Shown here: one piece after another, positions 1-7,991 of the stretch
Layout: each line of letters starts with the position of its first letter
Position numbering within the stretch: position 1 is the first letter of the stretch
DNA from: Acinetobacter sp. ASP199
Lineage (GTDB): Bacteria > Pseudomonadota > Gammaproteobacteria > Pseudomonadales > Moraxellaceae
Assembly: GCF_022700675.1 (NCBI RefSeq)
Contig: NZ_CP062182.1
Coordinates: 2,480,001 to 2,544,000 of the forward strand
Reading direction: 5' to 3'
Length of the DNA stretch: 64,000 bases
The notes under the pieces: generated by a model
Database searches by the model: none
What the model was told of the DNA's origin: nothing
What the model saw: the letters and a program-made list of their open reading frames with translations, nothing else
Made by a program: the position numbers and the translations under genes

Positions 1-123
1 CTCAGGGAGAGGTTTTTTAGAAGAAATCCCCTCATCCTAACCTTCTCCCAGAGGGAGAAGGAACTTTCAATATCCATTTAAACATGAATATAACGATCAT
101 TTTTTGATTTATGAAAGAGATCT
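1..123 (+). repeat. MITE-like repeat, partial copy 1
   Basis: This is the right-hand part of a short interspersed element whose left end lies outside the window. It ends in the terminal sequence TGATTTATGAAAGAGATCT (105-123) and contains a G+C-richer hairpin (CCTTCTCCCAGAGGGAGAAGG type, about 41-61). The same sequence recurs in reverse orientation from 1745 and in the same orientation up to 52941. No open reading frame is present. A non-autonomous, transposase-mobilised element is an inference. Confidence 0.75.
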
Positions 124-215
124 AATATAGACAAAGAACTTTAGTCCGATTTCAATTAATCAAGCGCATATAAAGTTCATTGTTATTTTTCACTAAAGAA
201 TGAAAAAAGGCACAT

Positions 216-244
216 AAAAATGGGTTCTAATGAACCCACTTTTT
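216..244 (-). terminator. Rho-independent terminator of the permease gene
   Basis: Read on the minus strand, a TGGGTTC/GAACCCA stem with an ATTA loop is followed by a T-rich run. It lies just after the stop codon of the permease gene at 259. Confidence 0.8.
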
Positions 245-258
245 AGAGGATAAAAAAT

Positions 259-1614
259 TTAGGCTTTCTTGGCATGCAATATTTTGAAAAGAATAAATAA
301 CATTACAATCCACACTGGCAGCATCAGCACTGACAACATAAAACCTTGATCCCACATGATATAGAGCACCGTCAGCATAAAGGCTAAAACCAGATAGTTA
401 CTTAAAGGTGAAAACAACGCAGGAAATTTAGTTTGTACAGCTTGCAACCGAATAGCTTGCTTAAATTTAAGATGAATCAGTGTGATCATGATCCAGTTCA
501 GCACCGCGGCTGCCACCACAATATAAATCAGATAACTGAGGGCTTTTTCAGGTACAAAATAGTTTAATAAAACACAGCCAAAAATCAGCAATGCTGAAAA
601 TAGCACCGCTGGCACTGGAATTCCTCGTGCATTCACCTTCTTAAAAGCTTTTGGTGCATTGCCCTGCGCTGCAAGGCCTAACAGCATTCTGCTATTGGCA
701 TACATCCCGCTATTACACACTGACAGCGAGGCTGTCAAAATAATGAAATTCAGTAAATGGGCGGCCCAATCAATCCCCATCAAATTAAAGATCATCACGA
801 ATGGACTATGCTCTAAATCACCTAAGTTCAGCTGATTCCACGGCACAAGTGATAATAGAATTGCAAGTGAACAGATATAAAATAGAAATACGCGAATAAC
901 GGTTTGATTTACAGCTTTTGGAATATTCTGATCCGGATTTTCTGTTTCCGCAGCCGCCATACTGATGAGTTCAATCCCACCAAATGCAAACATCATAAAG
1001 GCCAGCATATAAAACAGTCCTTCAAAGCCATTCGGGAAGAAACCGCCATGTGCCCATAAATTCGTTATTGAAGCAGTAGAATTAACATCAGCAGTGACCA
1101 GCAGATAAATCCCGAATAAAATCATCGCGACAATCGCAAGGACTTTAATCATTGATAACCAGAATTCAGATTCGCCATAAATCTTTACATTGGTCAAATT
1201 CATGCCAGTGACCAAAATGAAGAAGAATAAAACCGAAACCCATGCCGGAATCTCTGACCACCAGTAATTGACATATTTACCAATCGCAGTCAGCTCAGTC
1301 ATCGCTACCAGAATATACAGAATCCAGTAATTCCATCCCGTTAAAAACCCAGGAAACTTGCCCCAATATTTAAAGGCAAAATAACTAAATGAACCGGTTA
1401 CAGGTTCATGTACAATCATTTCACCGAGTTGGCGCATAATCAGGAAGGCAATCAAACCGCCAATCAGATAACCTAAAATAATAGATGGACCAGCAGATTG
1501 AATGATATGAGCTGAACCTAGAAATAGACCAGTACCAATCGCACCGCCCATGGCAATCAGCTGGATATGCCGATTCTTCAAACGGCGTTGAAGCTGCGGT
1601 GTTTCACTCTCCAA
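259..1614 (-). CDS. aroP: Aromatic amino acid permease, AroP/PheP type
   Basis: The 451-residue protein is an inner-membrane amino acid:proton symporter of the APC superfamily (AAT family), predicted to import aromatic amino acids. The N-terminus has the family's GGAIGTGLF motif in TM1 (about residues 23-31). About twelve hydrophobic segments follow. The stretches GSFSYFAFKYWG, GWNYWILYILVAMTELTA and NLTNVK resemble E. coli AroP closely. Length is as expected for the family. The gene is monocistronic, with its own terminator, and is bracketed by inverted copies of a MITE-like repeat. The exact substrate (Phe, Tyr or Trp, or another neutral amino acid) cannot be fixed from sequence. Confidence 0.8.
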   Translation of the reverse strand: MESETPQLQRRLKNRHIQLIAMGGAIGTGLFLGSAHIIQSAGPSIILGYLIGGLIAFLIMRQLGEMIVHEPVTGSFSYFAFKYWGKFPGFLTGWNYWILYILVAMTELTAIGKYVNYWWSEIPAWVSVLFFFILVTGMNLTNVKIYGESEFWLSMIKVLAIVAMILFGIYLLVTADVNSTASITNLWAHGGFFPNGFEGLFYMLAFMMFAFGGIELISMAAAETENPDQNIPKAVNQTVIRVFLFYICSLAILLSLVPWNQLNLGDLEHSPFVMIFNLMGIDWAAHLLNFIILTASLSVCNSGMYANSRMLLGLAAQGNAPKAFKKVNARGIPVPAVLFSALLIFGCVLLNYFVPEKALSYLIYIVVAAAVLNWIMITLIHLKFKQAIRLQAVQTKFPALFSPLSNYLVLAFMLTVLYIMWDQGFMLSVLMLPVWIVMLFILFKILHAKKA

Positions 1615-1744
1615 AACATATTCCTATAATGAATAAAAAAATAGGATTGTATCGGGTCTATTGGAGATCGGCTAACTCATAAATTTAAGTGATTAGTTAT
1701 TAAACTTTTATTTTTGTATTTATTAAATGGAGCTGAAGAAATTT

Positions 1745-1947
1745 AGATCTCTTTCATAAATCAAAAAATGATCGTTATATTCATATTTAAATGGATATTG
1801 AAAGTTCCTTCTCCCTCTGGGAGAAGGTTAGGATGAGGGTATTTCTTAGAAAAAACCTCTCCCTGAGGAGCATGTGCTCCGCAAGTCTCCTACAAAGAGA
1901 GGGAATTTCCTTTGCAGTGATTCAAAAATGATTTATGAAAGAACTCT
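1745..1947 (-). repeat. MITE-like repeat, full copy 2
   Basis: This element of about 203 bp has imperfect terminal inverted repeats: AGATCTCTTTCATAAATCA at 1745-1763 and the complement of TGATTTATGAAAGAACTCT at 1929-1947, with two mismatches in 19. Inside are two hairpin units in inverted orientation, each a CCTTCTCCCT-type stem followed by a GTTAGGATGAGG-like tail. It carries no gene. Its right end lies 1 bp from the stop codon of the acetyltransferase gene. It is inverted relative to copies 1 and 3. Confidence 0.8.
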
Positions 1948-1948
1948 A

Positions 1949-2458
1949 CTACTCATTTTTTATATTGAATGCAGCATGATAAACCACTTGTCCTTGCGGA
2001 ATGTGTCGATGAAATGAAAGCGCTTGAAAATATTCTGGAGGAACGCCTTCCAGATATAATTTTGGATAAGCCTGGAAACCAAAACGTGAATAATAATCTG
2101 GATTACCCAATACCACACAGCCTTGAGCGCCAAGTTGTTTTAATCGAGCTAAAGCTGTTTGCATCAGTAATGAGCCAATTCCGAGTCCCTGCTTTTCCGG
2201 CAATACTGAAATCGGTCCCAGTCCATACCATTCTGTTTCTCCTGAAGAAATCATCACCGGAGAAATCGCAATATGCCCGACAATTTTTTCATTTTCAACA
2301 GCCAGCATAGACACGGTGAGCTGACAGGATTTACGTAGACTATTCACAATCAAATGCTCAGTATGACTCGTATGTTCAGCATTTAAGAAAGCTGCTTTTA
2401 TTACCTCTTCAATTGCCTGAATATCAGTTTTCTGTTCATCATGGACCTGGATGCTCAT
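1949..2458 (-). CDS. GNAT-family N-acetyltransferase (YhbS-like)
   Basis: The protein has 169 residues and a single acetyltransferase fold. The acetyl-CoA binding motif appears as VLPEKQGLGIGSLLM (Q/R-x-x-G-x-G/A, about residues 86-100). It is followed by LGNPDYYSRFGF, the FYxRFGF element typical of YhbS-type GNATs. The substrate is unknown. The gene ends against the terminal repeat of the MITE-like element, so an insertion may have landed just after its stop codon. It is separated from the downstream end of baeSR by a strong terminator. Confidence 0.8.
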   Translation of the reverse strand: MSIQVHDEQKTDIQAIEEVIKAAFLNAEHTSHTEHLIVNSLRKSCQLTVSMLAVENEKIVGHIAISPVMISSGETEWYGLGPISVLPEKQGLGIGSLLMQTALARLKQLGAQGCVVLGNPDYYSRFGFQAYPKLYLEGVPPEYFQALSFHRHIPQGQVVYHAAFNIKNE

Positions 2459-2520
2459 TTTAAAATTTTCCTTTTATTCTATTATTTGGATAGCAGAAGG
2501 CCGCCATATTTTTCAGTGAA

Positions 2521-2551
2521 TAAAAAAGCGAATAGAGACTCTCTATTCGCT
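2521..2551 (-). terminator. Rho-independent terminator of baeSR
   Basis: There is a perfect 11-bp stem (AGCGAATAGAG with its complement, 3-nt loop). On the minus strand it is followed by TTTTTTATTC. It lies between the stop codon of baeR and the next gene. Confidence 0.88.
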
Positions 2552-2573
2552 GTTATGATTTGCTTAGACTGGA

Positions 2574-3260
2574 TCAGTCCTCAGGATATTCAAAACGGTA
2601 ACCGACCCCATAAACTGCCTGAATCCACTCATGGCGGTTACCCGTTTCAGCAGCATCGGAAATCTTGCGGCGCAGATTCTTGATATGACTATCAATCACA
2701 CGGTCTGCCACATCAAAGCTGTCCGGGTTGATATGATCCAGCAACTGTGCACGTGAATACACCTGACCTACATGTTCCAAAAACAGTTCTAATAAACGGA
2801 ATTCTGTTGGAGTCAGGTTCAGCGCCTTTTGTTGATACCAGATGCGCTGTTGCGATTTATCCATACGGAATAAATCATTGCTTTCTGGTTCAGCTTTACG
2901 GTCCAGACGGCGTAGAACTGCCTGCACGCGCGCAACCAGTTCCTTCGGGCTAAATGGTTTACAGATATAGTCATCTGCACCCATATTCAAGCCCAGTACA
3001 CGGTCAATTTCTTCAGTACGTGCCGTCACCATAATAATCGGTAGATCAGACTGCTCACGCACTTTACGGCAGATGGTCAGGCCATCCATACGTGGCACCA
3101 TCAGATCCAGAATCATCAGACTCGGCTTACGTTGAGTGAAGCTGTTATAGGCTTCCTGTCCATCATGAAACATGCTGACTTCAAAACCAGCAGCTTCTAG
3201 ATAGTCTCGCACCAACTGTGCAAGTTCGACTTCGTCTTCAACCAGCATGATATGTTTCAT
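2574..3260 (-). CDS. baeR: Two-component response regulator BaeR
   Basis: The 228-residue protein is an OmpR/PhoB-type regulator. The receiver domain (about 1-118) has acidic residues E8-D9, phosphoacceptor D52 within LMILDLMVPRMDG and the conserved lysine in CKPFSPKEL. The C-terminal winged helix (about 130-228) ends in VYGVGYRFE. It resembles the Acinetobacter BaeR linked to envelope stress and to control of multidrug efflux. It lies directly downstream of the sensor gene with a 12-bp gap, so the two are cotranscribed. A pair of direct repeats between baeS and the divergent Spy-like gene is a candidate binding site. Confidence 0.85.
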   Translation of the reverse strand: MKHIMLVEDEVELAQLVRDYLEAAGFEVSMFHDGQEAYNSFTQRKPSLMILDLMVPRMDGLTICRKVREQSDLPIIMVTARTEEIDRVLGLNMGADDYICKPFSPKELVARVQAVLRRLDRKAEPESNDLFRMDKSQQRIWYQQKALNLTPTEFRLLELFLEHVGQVYSRAQLLDHINPDSFDVADRVIDSHIKNLRRKISDAAETGNRHEWIQAVYGVGYRFEYPED

Positions 3261-3272
3261 GAATAAACTTCC

Positions 3273-4961
3273 TTATGATTTCATTCGTTTAGGAAAAGTC
3301 AGTTTGCAACGTAATCCACCCAATGGCGAATGGTCGAAGCTTAAACTGCCGCCTAATGCTTGAGTAATTTTACACGATAATGCCAAACCAAGTCCGGTAC
3401 CACCAGTCGCACGGGTACGCGAGTCATCTACACGATAGAAACGCTCACCTATTCGCGCCAGCTGTTCATCGGTCAGGCCAAACGGACTATCATCAACATA
3501 TAAGGTCCATTCTTTTTCATTCTGTTCAGTATGAATATGTACCTGTCCACCCGCTTCAGTATAGCGAATGCTGTTGCTCAGCAAATTAGCCACGATCTGT
3601 TTAAAGCGGTCCAGATCCAACTCTACTTCTGTGCCTTCACCTTCAGCAGTCACAGTTAATTGTGCCTGTTCAAACTTCGGATGGAAGTTCATTAATTCCT
3701 GCTGTACCACATCCCATGGATTAATCGTACTGACATACATCTGCAATTGCTGTGCATCCGCCTGTGCCAGGGCTGCCAGATCCTGGGTCAGTTTTTTCAG
3801 ACTGGTTACCTGGGCCAGCATCGAAGCAAAATGTTCTGGAGTTGGCTTACGGATTCCATCCTGCATCGCTTCAATCTGTGCCTGCAACACTGCCAGTGGG
3901 GTTTTTAGCTCATGCGAGGTATCCGCCACCCATTGACGACGTGAAGTCTCATGTTGATCCAGAATCACAGCCAGCTGGTTTAGCTGATTAGACAAATCAC
4001 CGAGTTCGTCATTACGGTTGACTTTGATCTGATACTGATAATTACCTTTAGTCAGTTCGCGCGTACCATTGAGCAAACGTTGTATCGGTTTTTTGAAATA
4101 AGTCGCCAGCAACAGTGCAGCGATCAAACTGGTCAAGATACTGAGGCCATACACCAGGAACAGATAACGTTTTTGATTACTAAAGAAATTGATACTTAAT
4201 GCATCTTCCTGATCCAGTACCGGTTTTAGACCCAGGTAACCGACAATTTTGTCGTCCACCATAATCGGACGATAAGAAATCTGCTCATCAGAAGGTTCAC
4301 CGACCACAAAACGGCGCTTGGCATCATAAAGAGATAAACGTGAGCTTAGCCCCAAACGGTCAGGCATCTGGATAAACTGTTTTTTACCCGCTTGCGGTTG
4401 CGTGGTTAACTGTGAGCCATTTTTACGATCTGTTCTAAACAGGTTCTGATTAGAACTCAACGGGAACTTCAAACCTTCAAAAGGCTGAAACTGTGAAGGT
4501 AAATTGGCTGCCAATACACGCAGCTCTTCCTCATGTGCAGTACGCTGCTCAGCATCTGTGCCCATCAGACTTGGTGCCACATTGGCTAAGGTCTGATCCT
4601 GAAAATAACGCTGCTGTAAGGCAATGTCATACTGTCGACGTAACCACCAGCGAGACAAACGGTCATAATCATCCGGCGCTGCTTCACCTTCGATCTGTAA
4701 AATCTGAGCCTGAATCGCATTGCCCCAGTCATCATAAACGCCATATACTTCGGCCAGGTTTTCAATGACATGATCCAGTTTCTGCATTTCTACATCGGCG
4801 ACATAGCGGGTGAAATTACGCTGCATATTAAGATGAAGCACACCGAGACTCACCGTGGTAATCACCAAGGTGGTAAACAGCACTGTTAAAAACAGCCGGA
4901 GTGCAATCGGAATGCGGCGAATATTCAAAAGCAGATTCTCAGTTTTTCCCTCTAGATTCAT
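3273..4961 (-). CDS. baeS: Sensor histidine kinase BaeS
   Basis: This inner-membrane envelope-stress sensor partners BaeR. TM1 lies near the N-terminus (about 15-40), followed by a long periplasmic region, TM2, a HAMP linker, a dimerisation/phosphoacceptor segment (SHELKTPLAVL) and an ATPase domain with N box (NLLSNSIRY) and G box (GTGLGLAL). The ATG at 4961 (562 residues) was preferred over an in-frame GTG at 4976, which would add five residues. The periplasmic region is large for this family, consistent with Acinetobacter BaeS. The gene is divergent from the Spy-like lipoprotein gene. Confidence 0.83.
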   Translation of the reverse strand: MNLEGKTENLLLNIRRIPIALRLFLTVLFTTLVITTVSLGVLHLNMQRNFTRYVADVEMQKLDHVIENLAEVYGVYDDWGNAIQAQILQIEGEAAPDDYDRLSRWWLRRQYDIALQQRYFQDQTLANVAPSLMGTDAEQRTAHEEELRVLAANLPSQFQPFEGLKFPLSSNQNLFRTDRKNGSQLTTQPQAGKKQFIQMPDRLGLSSRLSLYDAKRRFVVGEPSDEQISYRPIMVDDKIVGYLGLKPVLDQEDALSINFFSNQKRYLFLVYGLSILTSLIAALLLATYFKKPIQRLLNGTRELTKGNYQYQIKVNRNDELGDLSNQLNQLAVILDQHETSRRQWVADTSHELKTPLAVLQAQIEAMQDGIRKPTPEHFASMLAQVTSLKKLTQDLAALAQADAQQLQMYVSTINPWDVVQQELMNFHPKFEQAQLTVTAEGEGTEVELDLDRFKQIVANLLSNSIRYTEAGGQVHIHTEQNEKEWTLYVDDSPFGLTDEQLARIGERFYRVDDSRTRATGGTGLGLALSCKITQALGGSLSFDHSPLGGLRCKLTFPKRMKS

Positions 4962-4989
4962 TATTGTAGCGAACACAAGCTGAAAAAAC

Positions 4990-5007
4990 TCTTCATTGTT
5001 TCTTCAT
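4990..5007 (+). promoter_or_regulatory. Candidate BaeR-binding direct repeats
   Basis: Two copies of TCTTCAT start at 4990 and 5001, so they are 11 bp apart, one DNA turn. This is the usual spacing for OmpR-family dimer sites. They lie between the divergent baeS and Spy-like genes. The motif resembles the TCTNCANAA consensus recalled for E. coli BaeR. Binding is inferred only. Confidence 0.4.
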
Positions 5008-5065
5008 CTTTATTATTTATTCTTTGCGACATATAGATCAGGCTCGTGGCTTGGAGACAAATACA

Positions 5066-5695
5066 ATGAAAGCAATGACAAAAATCATCGTCCTGGGTGC
5101 AAGTGTATTATCAATGGGGGCGTTGACGGCGTGTCAATCGACCAAGCATGCACCAAGTGAAGATCATCCGCAAATGATGAAACAGCATCAAGATCATAAA
5201 GGTCGTCATCTGACTCCAGAACAGCGCGAACAGTTCAAACAAATGCGTGCACAACGTGCGGAGCTGCATAAGCAAATGCAACAGGCCTGTGATAACAAAG
5301 CGATTGGCAGCGCAGTTCAGGTAAAAGCCGGGGATAAAACTGTAAATGGTACTTGTCAGATCTCTTTCAAAGCTGACCGTAAAGAGATGAAAGCTGCGCG
5401 TGGCGAGTTCCGTAGCATGAAAGGTGAACATCGCCCAATGCGCGGTGATTTTCGTGGGGCATCAAACCGTGCTGAAGCCTTGACGGATACGCAGCGTGCA
5501 GAAATGGTAAAACAGTTTGACCAGCGTCTGGCCCAACGTCAGGCACAGCAAAAAGCTATTATTCAAGCCTGTCAGGGTAAAAAAGATGGCGCAGCTGCAC
5601 AGATCAAAATAGGGGAAAAAACCATTAATGATCAGTGTCACGTCCGTTTCCAGCCCAATGCTCCAGTTAAAGCACCAGCCGTTAAAGCTTCTTAA
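5066..5695 (+). CDS. Spy-like periplasmic lipoprotein
   Basis: The ATG at 5066 has a GGAG ribosome site 9 nt upstream and opens a signal sequence ending in the lipobox MGALTAC, so the mature 209-residue precursor would be lipidated. The rest is rich in Lys, Arg, Gln, Met and His. It contains two LTPEQREQF/LTDTQRAEM motifs of the LTxxQ (Spy/CpxP) type and two related cysteine-containing repeats (QACDNK...NGTCQI and QACQGK...NDQCHV). Spy-like chaperones are BaeR targets in E. coli, and here the gene faces baeSR across a short promoter region. A periplasmic chaperone or metal-stress role is inferred. Confidence 0.7.
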   Translation: MKAMTKIIVLGASVLSMGALTACQSTKHAPSEDHPQMMKQHQDHKGRHLTPEQREQFKQMRAQRAELHKQMQQACDNKAIGSAVQVKAGDKTVNGTCQISFKADRKEMKAARGEFRSMKGEHRPMRGDFRGASNRAEALTDTQRAEMVKQFDQRLAQRQAQQKAIIQACQGKKDGAAAQIKIGEKTINDQCHVRFQPNAPVKAPAVKAS

Positions 5696-5718
5696 TTGAG
5701 CATTTGAAATTTATTGTT

Positions 5719-5745
5719 AAAAAGGCACTTTCGGGTGTCTTTTTT
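5719..5745 (+). terminator. Terminator after the Spy-like gene
   Basis: An AAAAGGCAC/GTGTCTTTT stem with a TTTCGG loop and one G-T pair runs into a T tract. Confidence 0.75.
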
Positions 5746-6024
5746 CATGCTTGTTCATTCTTAGAACCAAGTCTATTTAAATGTGCAGGTTTTTGACCAT
5801 TCGTGTCAGATATTTTTTTATAAAAACGTTTACACTCAATACACTTAAGATTTCAAGGGTAATTATCTTTGACTTTACAGTCACCAAGAAATAGCCCTGA
5901 AATGCTTGTGCCAACAAGGAAGATGTTGCAGGATTAGACCCATGTCAATACGTGTCAGTGAAGGCACGTTTCAATTTAATTCAGGATTATAACGCTGGTA
6001 TAAACCAGTATTGAGGAAAATGCT
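5746..6024. other. Intergenic region upstream of the acyl-CoA dehydrogenase
   Basis: No gene is seen here. The stretch holds short inverted repeats that could be operators: CTGGT-ATAA-ACCAG at 5995-6008, just before the start codon, and ACGTG/CACGT arms at about 5950-5969. No regulator can be assigned. Confidence 0.35.
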
Positions 6025-7827
6025 ATGCCACAATACAAAGCGCCCTTACGTGATATGCAATTTGTTTTGCATGAGCTTTTAAATGCTGAACAACATTATG
6101 CCAGCCTGCCTGCATTCCAGGAAAACGTAAGTCGTGAGCTCGTGGATCAGTACCTAGAAGCTGCCGCTGATTTCTGTGAAAATGAATTATCTCCTTTAAA
6201 CCAGGTGGGTGACCGCGAAGGCTGTACCTGGAACGATGGTGTTGTAACCACTCCAACAGGCTTCAAAGAAGCATATCAAAAATACATCGAACTTGGCTTC
6301 CCTTCTCTTTCTGCGGAAGAGCAATACGGCGGTCAAGGCTTACCAAACTCTTTAGGTATTACCATTTCTGAAATGGTCGGTACAGCAAACTGGTCATGGG
6401 GCATGTACCCAGGTCTTTCTCATGGTGCAGTACGTACTTTAGAACACCATGGTTCTGACGAACAAAAAAATACTTACCTACCAAACCTTGTTTCAGGTGT
6501 TTGGACAGGTACGATGTGCTTAACAGAATCTCATGCAGGTTCTGACCTTGGGATTATCCGTACCAAAGCTGAACCACAAGCAGACGGTAGCTATGCAATT
6601 TCTGGCGAGAAAATCTTTATCTCTGCTGGTGAACATGACATGGCAGAGAACATCATCCATATCGTATTGGCGCGTCTTCCTGGCGCACCTAAAGGTACTA
6701 AGGGCATCTCTTTATTCATCGTACCGAAATTCAACTTAAATGCTGACGGTTCTGTGGGCGAGCGCAACGGCGTACGTTGTGGTTCAATCGAACACAAAAT
6801 GGGGATCCATGGTAACGCAACATGTGTCATCAACTTTGATAACGCAAAAGGTTACCTGATTGGCCCTGAAAACCGTGGTCTAAACTGCATGTTTACGTTC
6901 ATGAATACGGCACGTATTGGTACAGCGGTACAAGGTCTTGCAGCATCTGAAGGTTCGTTCCAAGGTGCTTTAGCATATGCAAAAGACCGTTTGGCAATGC
7001 GTTCTTTAACAGGTCCTAAAGCACCAGAAAAAGAAGCAGATCCAATTATCGTTCACCCCGCGGTACGTAATATGCTTTTAACCCAAAAAGCATATGCTGA
7101 AGGCGGTCGTGCATTGGTTTATCTACTTGCTCAACATGCTGACATCGTTGAACAAGGTGCAACTGAAGAAGAGCGTAAATTCTCTGACAATATTTTGTCT
7201 TTATTAACGCCGATTGCAAAAGCGTTCTTAACTGAAACTGGTTCAGAATCTGCAAAACACGGTGTACAAGTGTTCGGTGGTCACGGCTTCATTTCTGAGC
7301 ACGGTATGGAGCAAATCGTACGTGATACACGTATTGCTTGCTTGTACGAAGGTACCACTGAAATTCAAGCGCTTGACTTGTTAGGTCGTAAAGTATTGGG
7401 TACTCAAGGTGCAATGTTGAAAGACTTCACTAAGATCATCCACAAATTTGCAGAAGCAAACAAAGAAAATGCAGCAATGACTGAGTTTGTTGAGCCACTT
7501 GCAGCATTAAACAAAGAATGGGGCGACTTAACGATGCAAATCGGTATGCGCGCAATGCAAAACCCAGACGAAGTTGGTGGTGCAGCGGTAGATTACTTGT
7601 ACTTCTCAGGTTATGTGACGCTTGCATACCTTTGGGCACGTATGGCATTGGTTGCTCAAGAAGCACTTGCAGCAGGCACAACAGACGTTGACTTCTACAA
7701 TGCGAAGATCACCACTGCACGTTTCTACTTCAAGAAAATCTTGCCGCGTGTTCGTTCACACGTTGATGTGATTGCGGGTGGTGTTGCACCATTGATGTCA
7801 TTAGATGCAGAACACTTTGCTTTCTAA
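6025..7827 (+). CDS. Acyl-CoA dehydrogenase (long, about 600-residue type)
   Basis: This 600-residue FAD enzyme is predicted to introduce the trans-2 double bond in acyl-CoA beta-oxidation. It shows MCLTESHAGSDLG (the FAD/substrate TEPxAGSD element), IEHKMGIHGNATC in the middle beta domain and FGGHGFISEHGMEQIVRDTRI with YEGTTEIQ in the C-terminal helical domain. Length and layout match the DmdC/long FadE-like group common in Acinetobacter rather than short 380-residue enzymes. GAGGAAAA lies upstream of the ATG. It has its own terminator and is followed by a paralogue. Chain-length specificity cannot be told. Confidence 0.85.
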   Translation: MPQYKAPLRDMQFVLHELLNAEQHYASLPAFQENVSRELVDQYLEAAADFCENELSPLNQVGDREGCTWNDGVVTTPTGFKEAYQKYIELGFPSLSAEEQYGGQGLPNSLGITISEMVGTANWSWGMYPGLSHGAVRTLEHHGSDEQKNTYLPNLVSGVWTGTMCLTESHAGSDLGIIRTKAEPQADGSYAISGEKIFISAGEHDMAENIIHIVLARLPGAPKGTKGISLFIVPKFNLNADGSVGERNGVRCGSIEHKMGIHGNATCVINFDNAKGYLIGPENRGLNCMFTFMNTARIGTAVQGLAASEGSFQGALAYAKDRLAMRSLTGPKAPEKEADPIIVHPAVRNMLLTQKAYAEGGRALVYLLAQHADIVEQGATEEERKFSDNILSLLTPIAKAFLTETGSESAKHGVQVFGGHGFISEHGMEQIVRDTRIACLYEGTTEIQALDLLGRKVLGTQGAMLKDFTKIIHKFAEANKENAAMTEFVEPLAALNKEWGDLTMQIGMRAMQNPDEVGGAAVDYLYFSGYVTLAYLWARMALVAQEALAAGTTDVDFYNAKITTARFYFKKILPRVRSHVDVIAGGVAPLMSLDAEHFAF

Positions 7828-7862
7828 TCATAATTTAATATTGTTTGCAATGTTAAATTGAC

Positions 7863-7900
7863 AAAAAAGGACTCACTAGTTTTAGGAGTCCTTTTTTTTT
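7863..7900 (+). terminator. Terminator between the two acyl-CoA dehydrogenases
   Basis: An AAAAGGACTC/GGAGTCCTTTT stem is followed by a run of nine T. It separates the two paralogues into distinct transcription units. Confidence 0.88.
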
Positions 7901-7991
7901 AAAATCAATGCTAAATTTAAAAAAATTAATCATGGTCATTGCTCAAAACATACATGGTACAGAGCATACAGAAACATAAAGGTGAAAACAG

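Noticed and set aside
1..123. CRISPR-like repeats at the left edge, 1745-1947 and 52754-52941
   Set aside because: The copies are dispersed, inverted and have terminal inverted repeats. There is no array with regular spacers.
5111..5431. A 106-codon antisense frame over the Spy-like gene
   Set aside because: The sense frame has a lipobox and family motifs. The antisense frame has no start site or recognisable domain.
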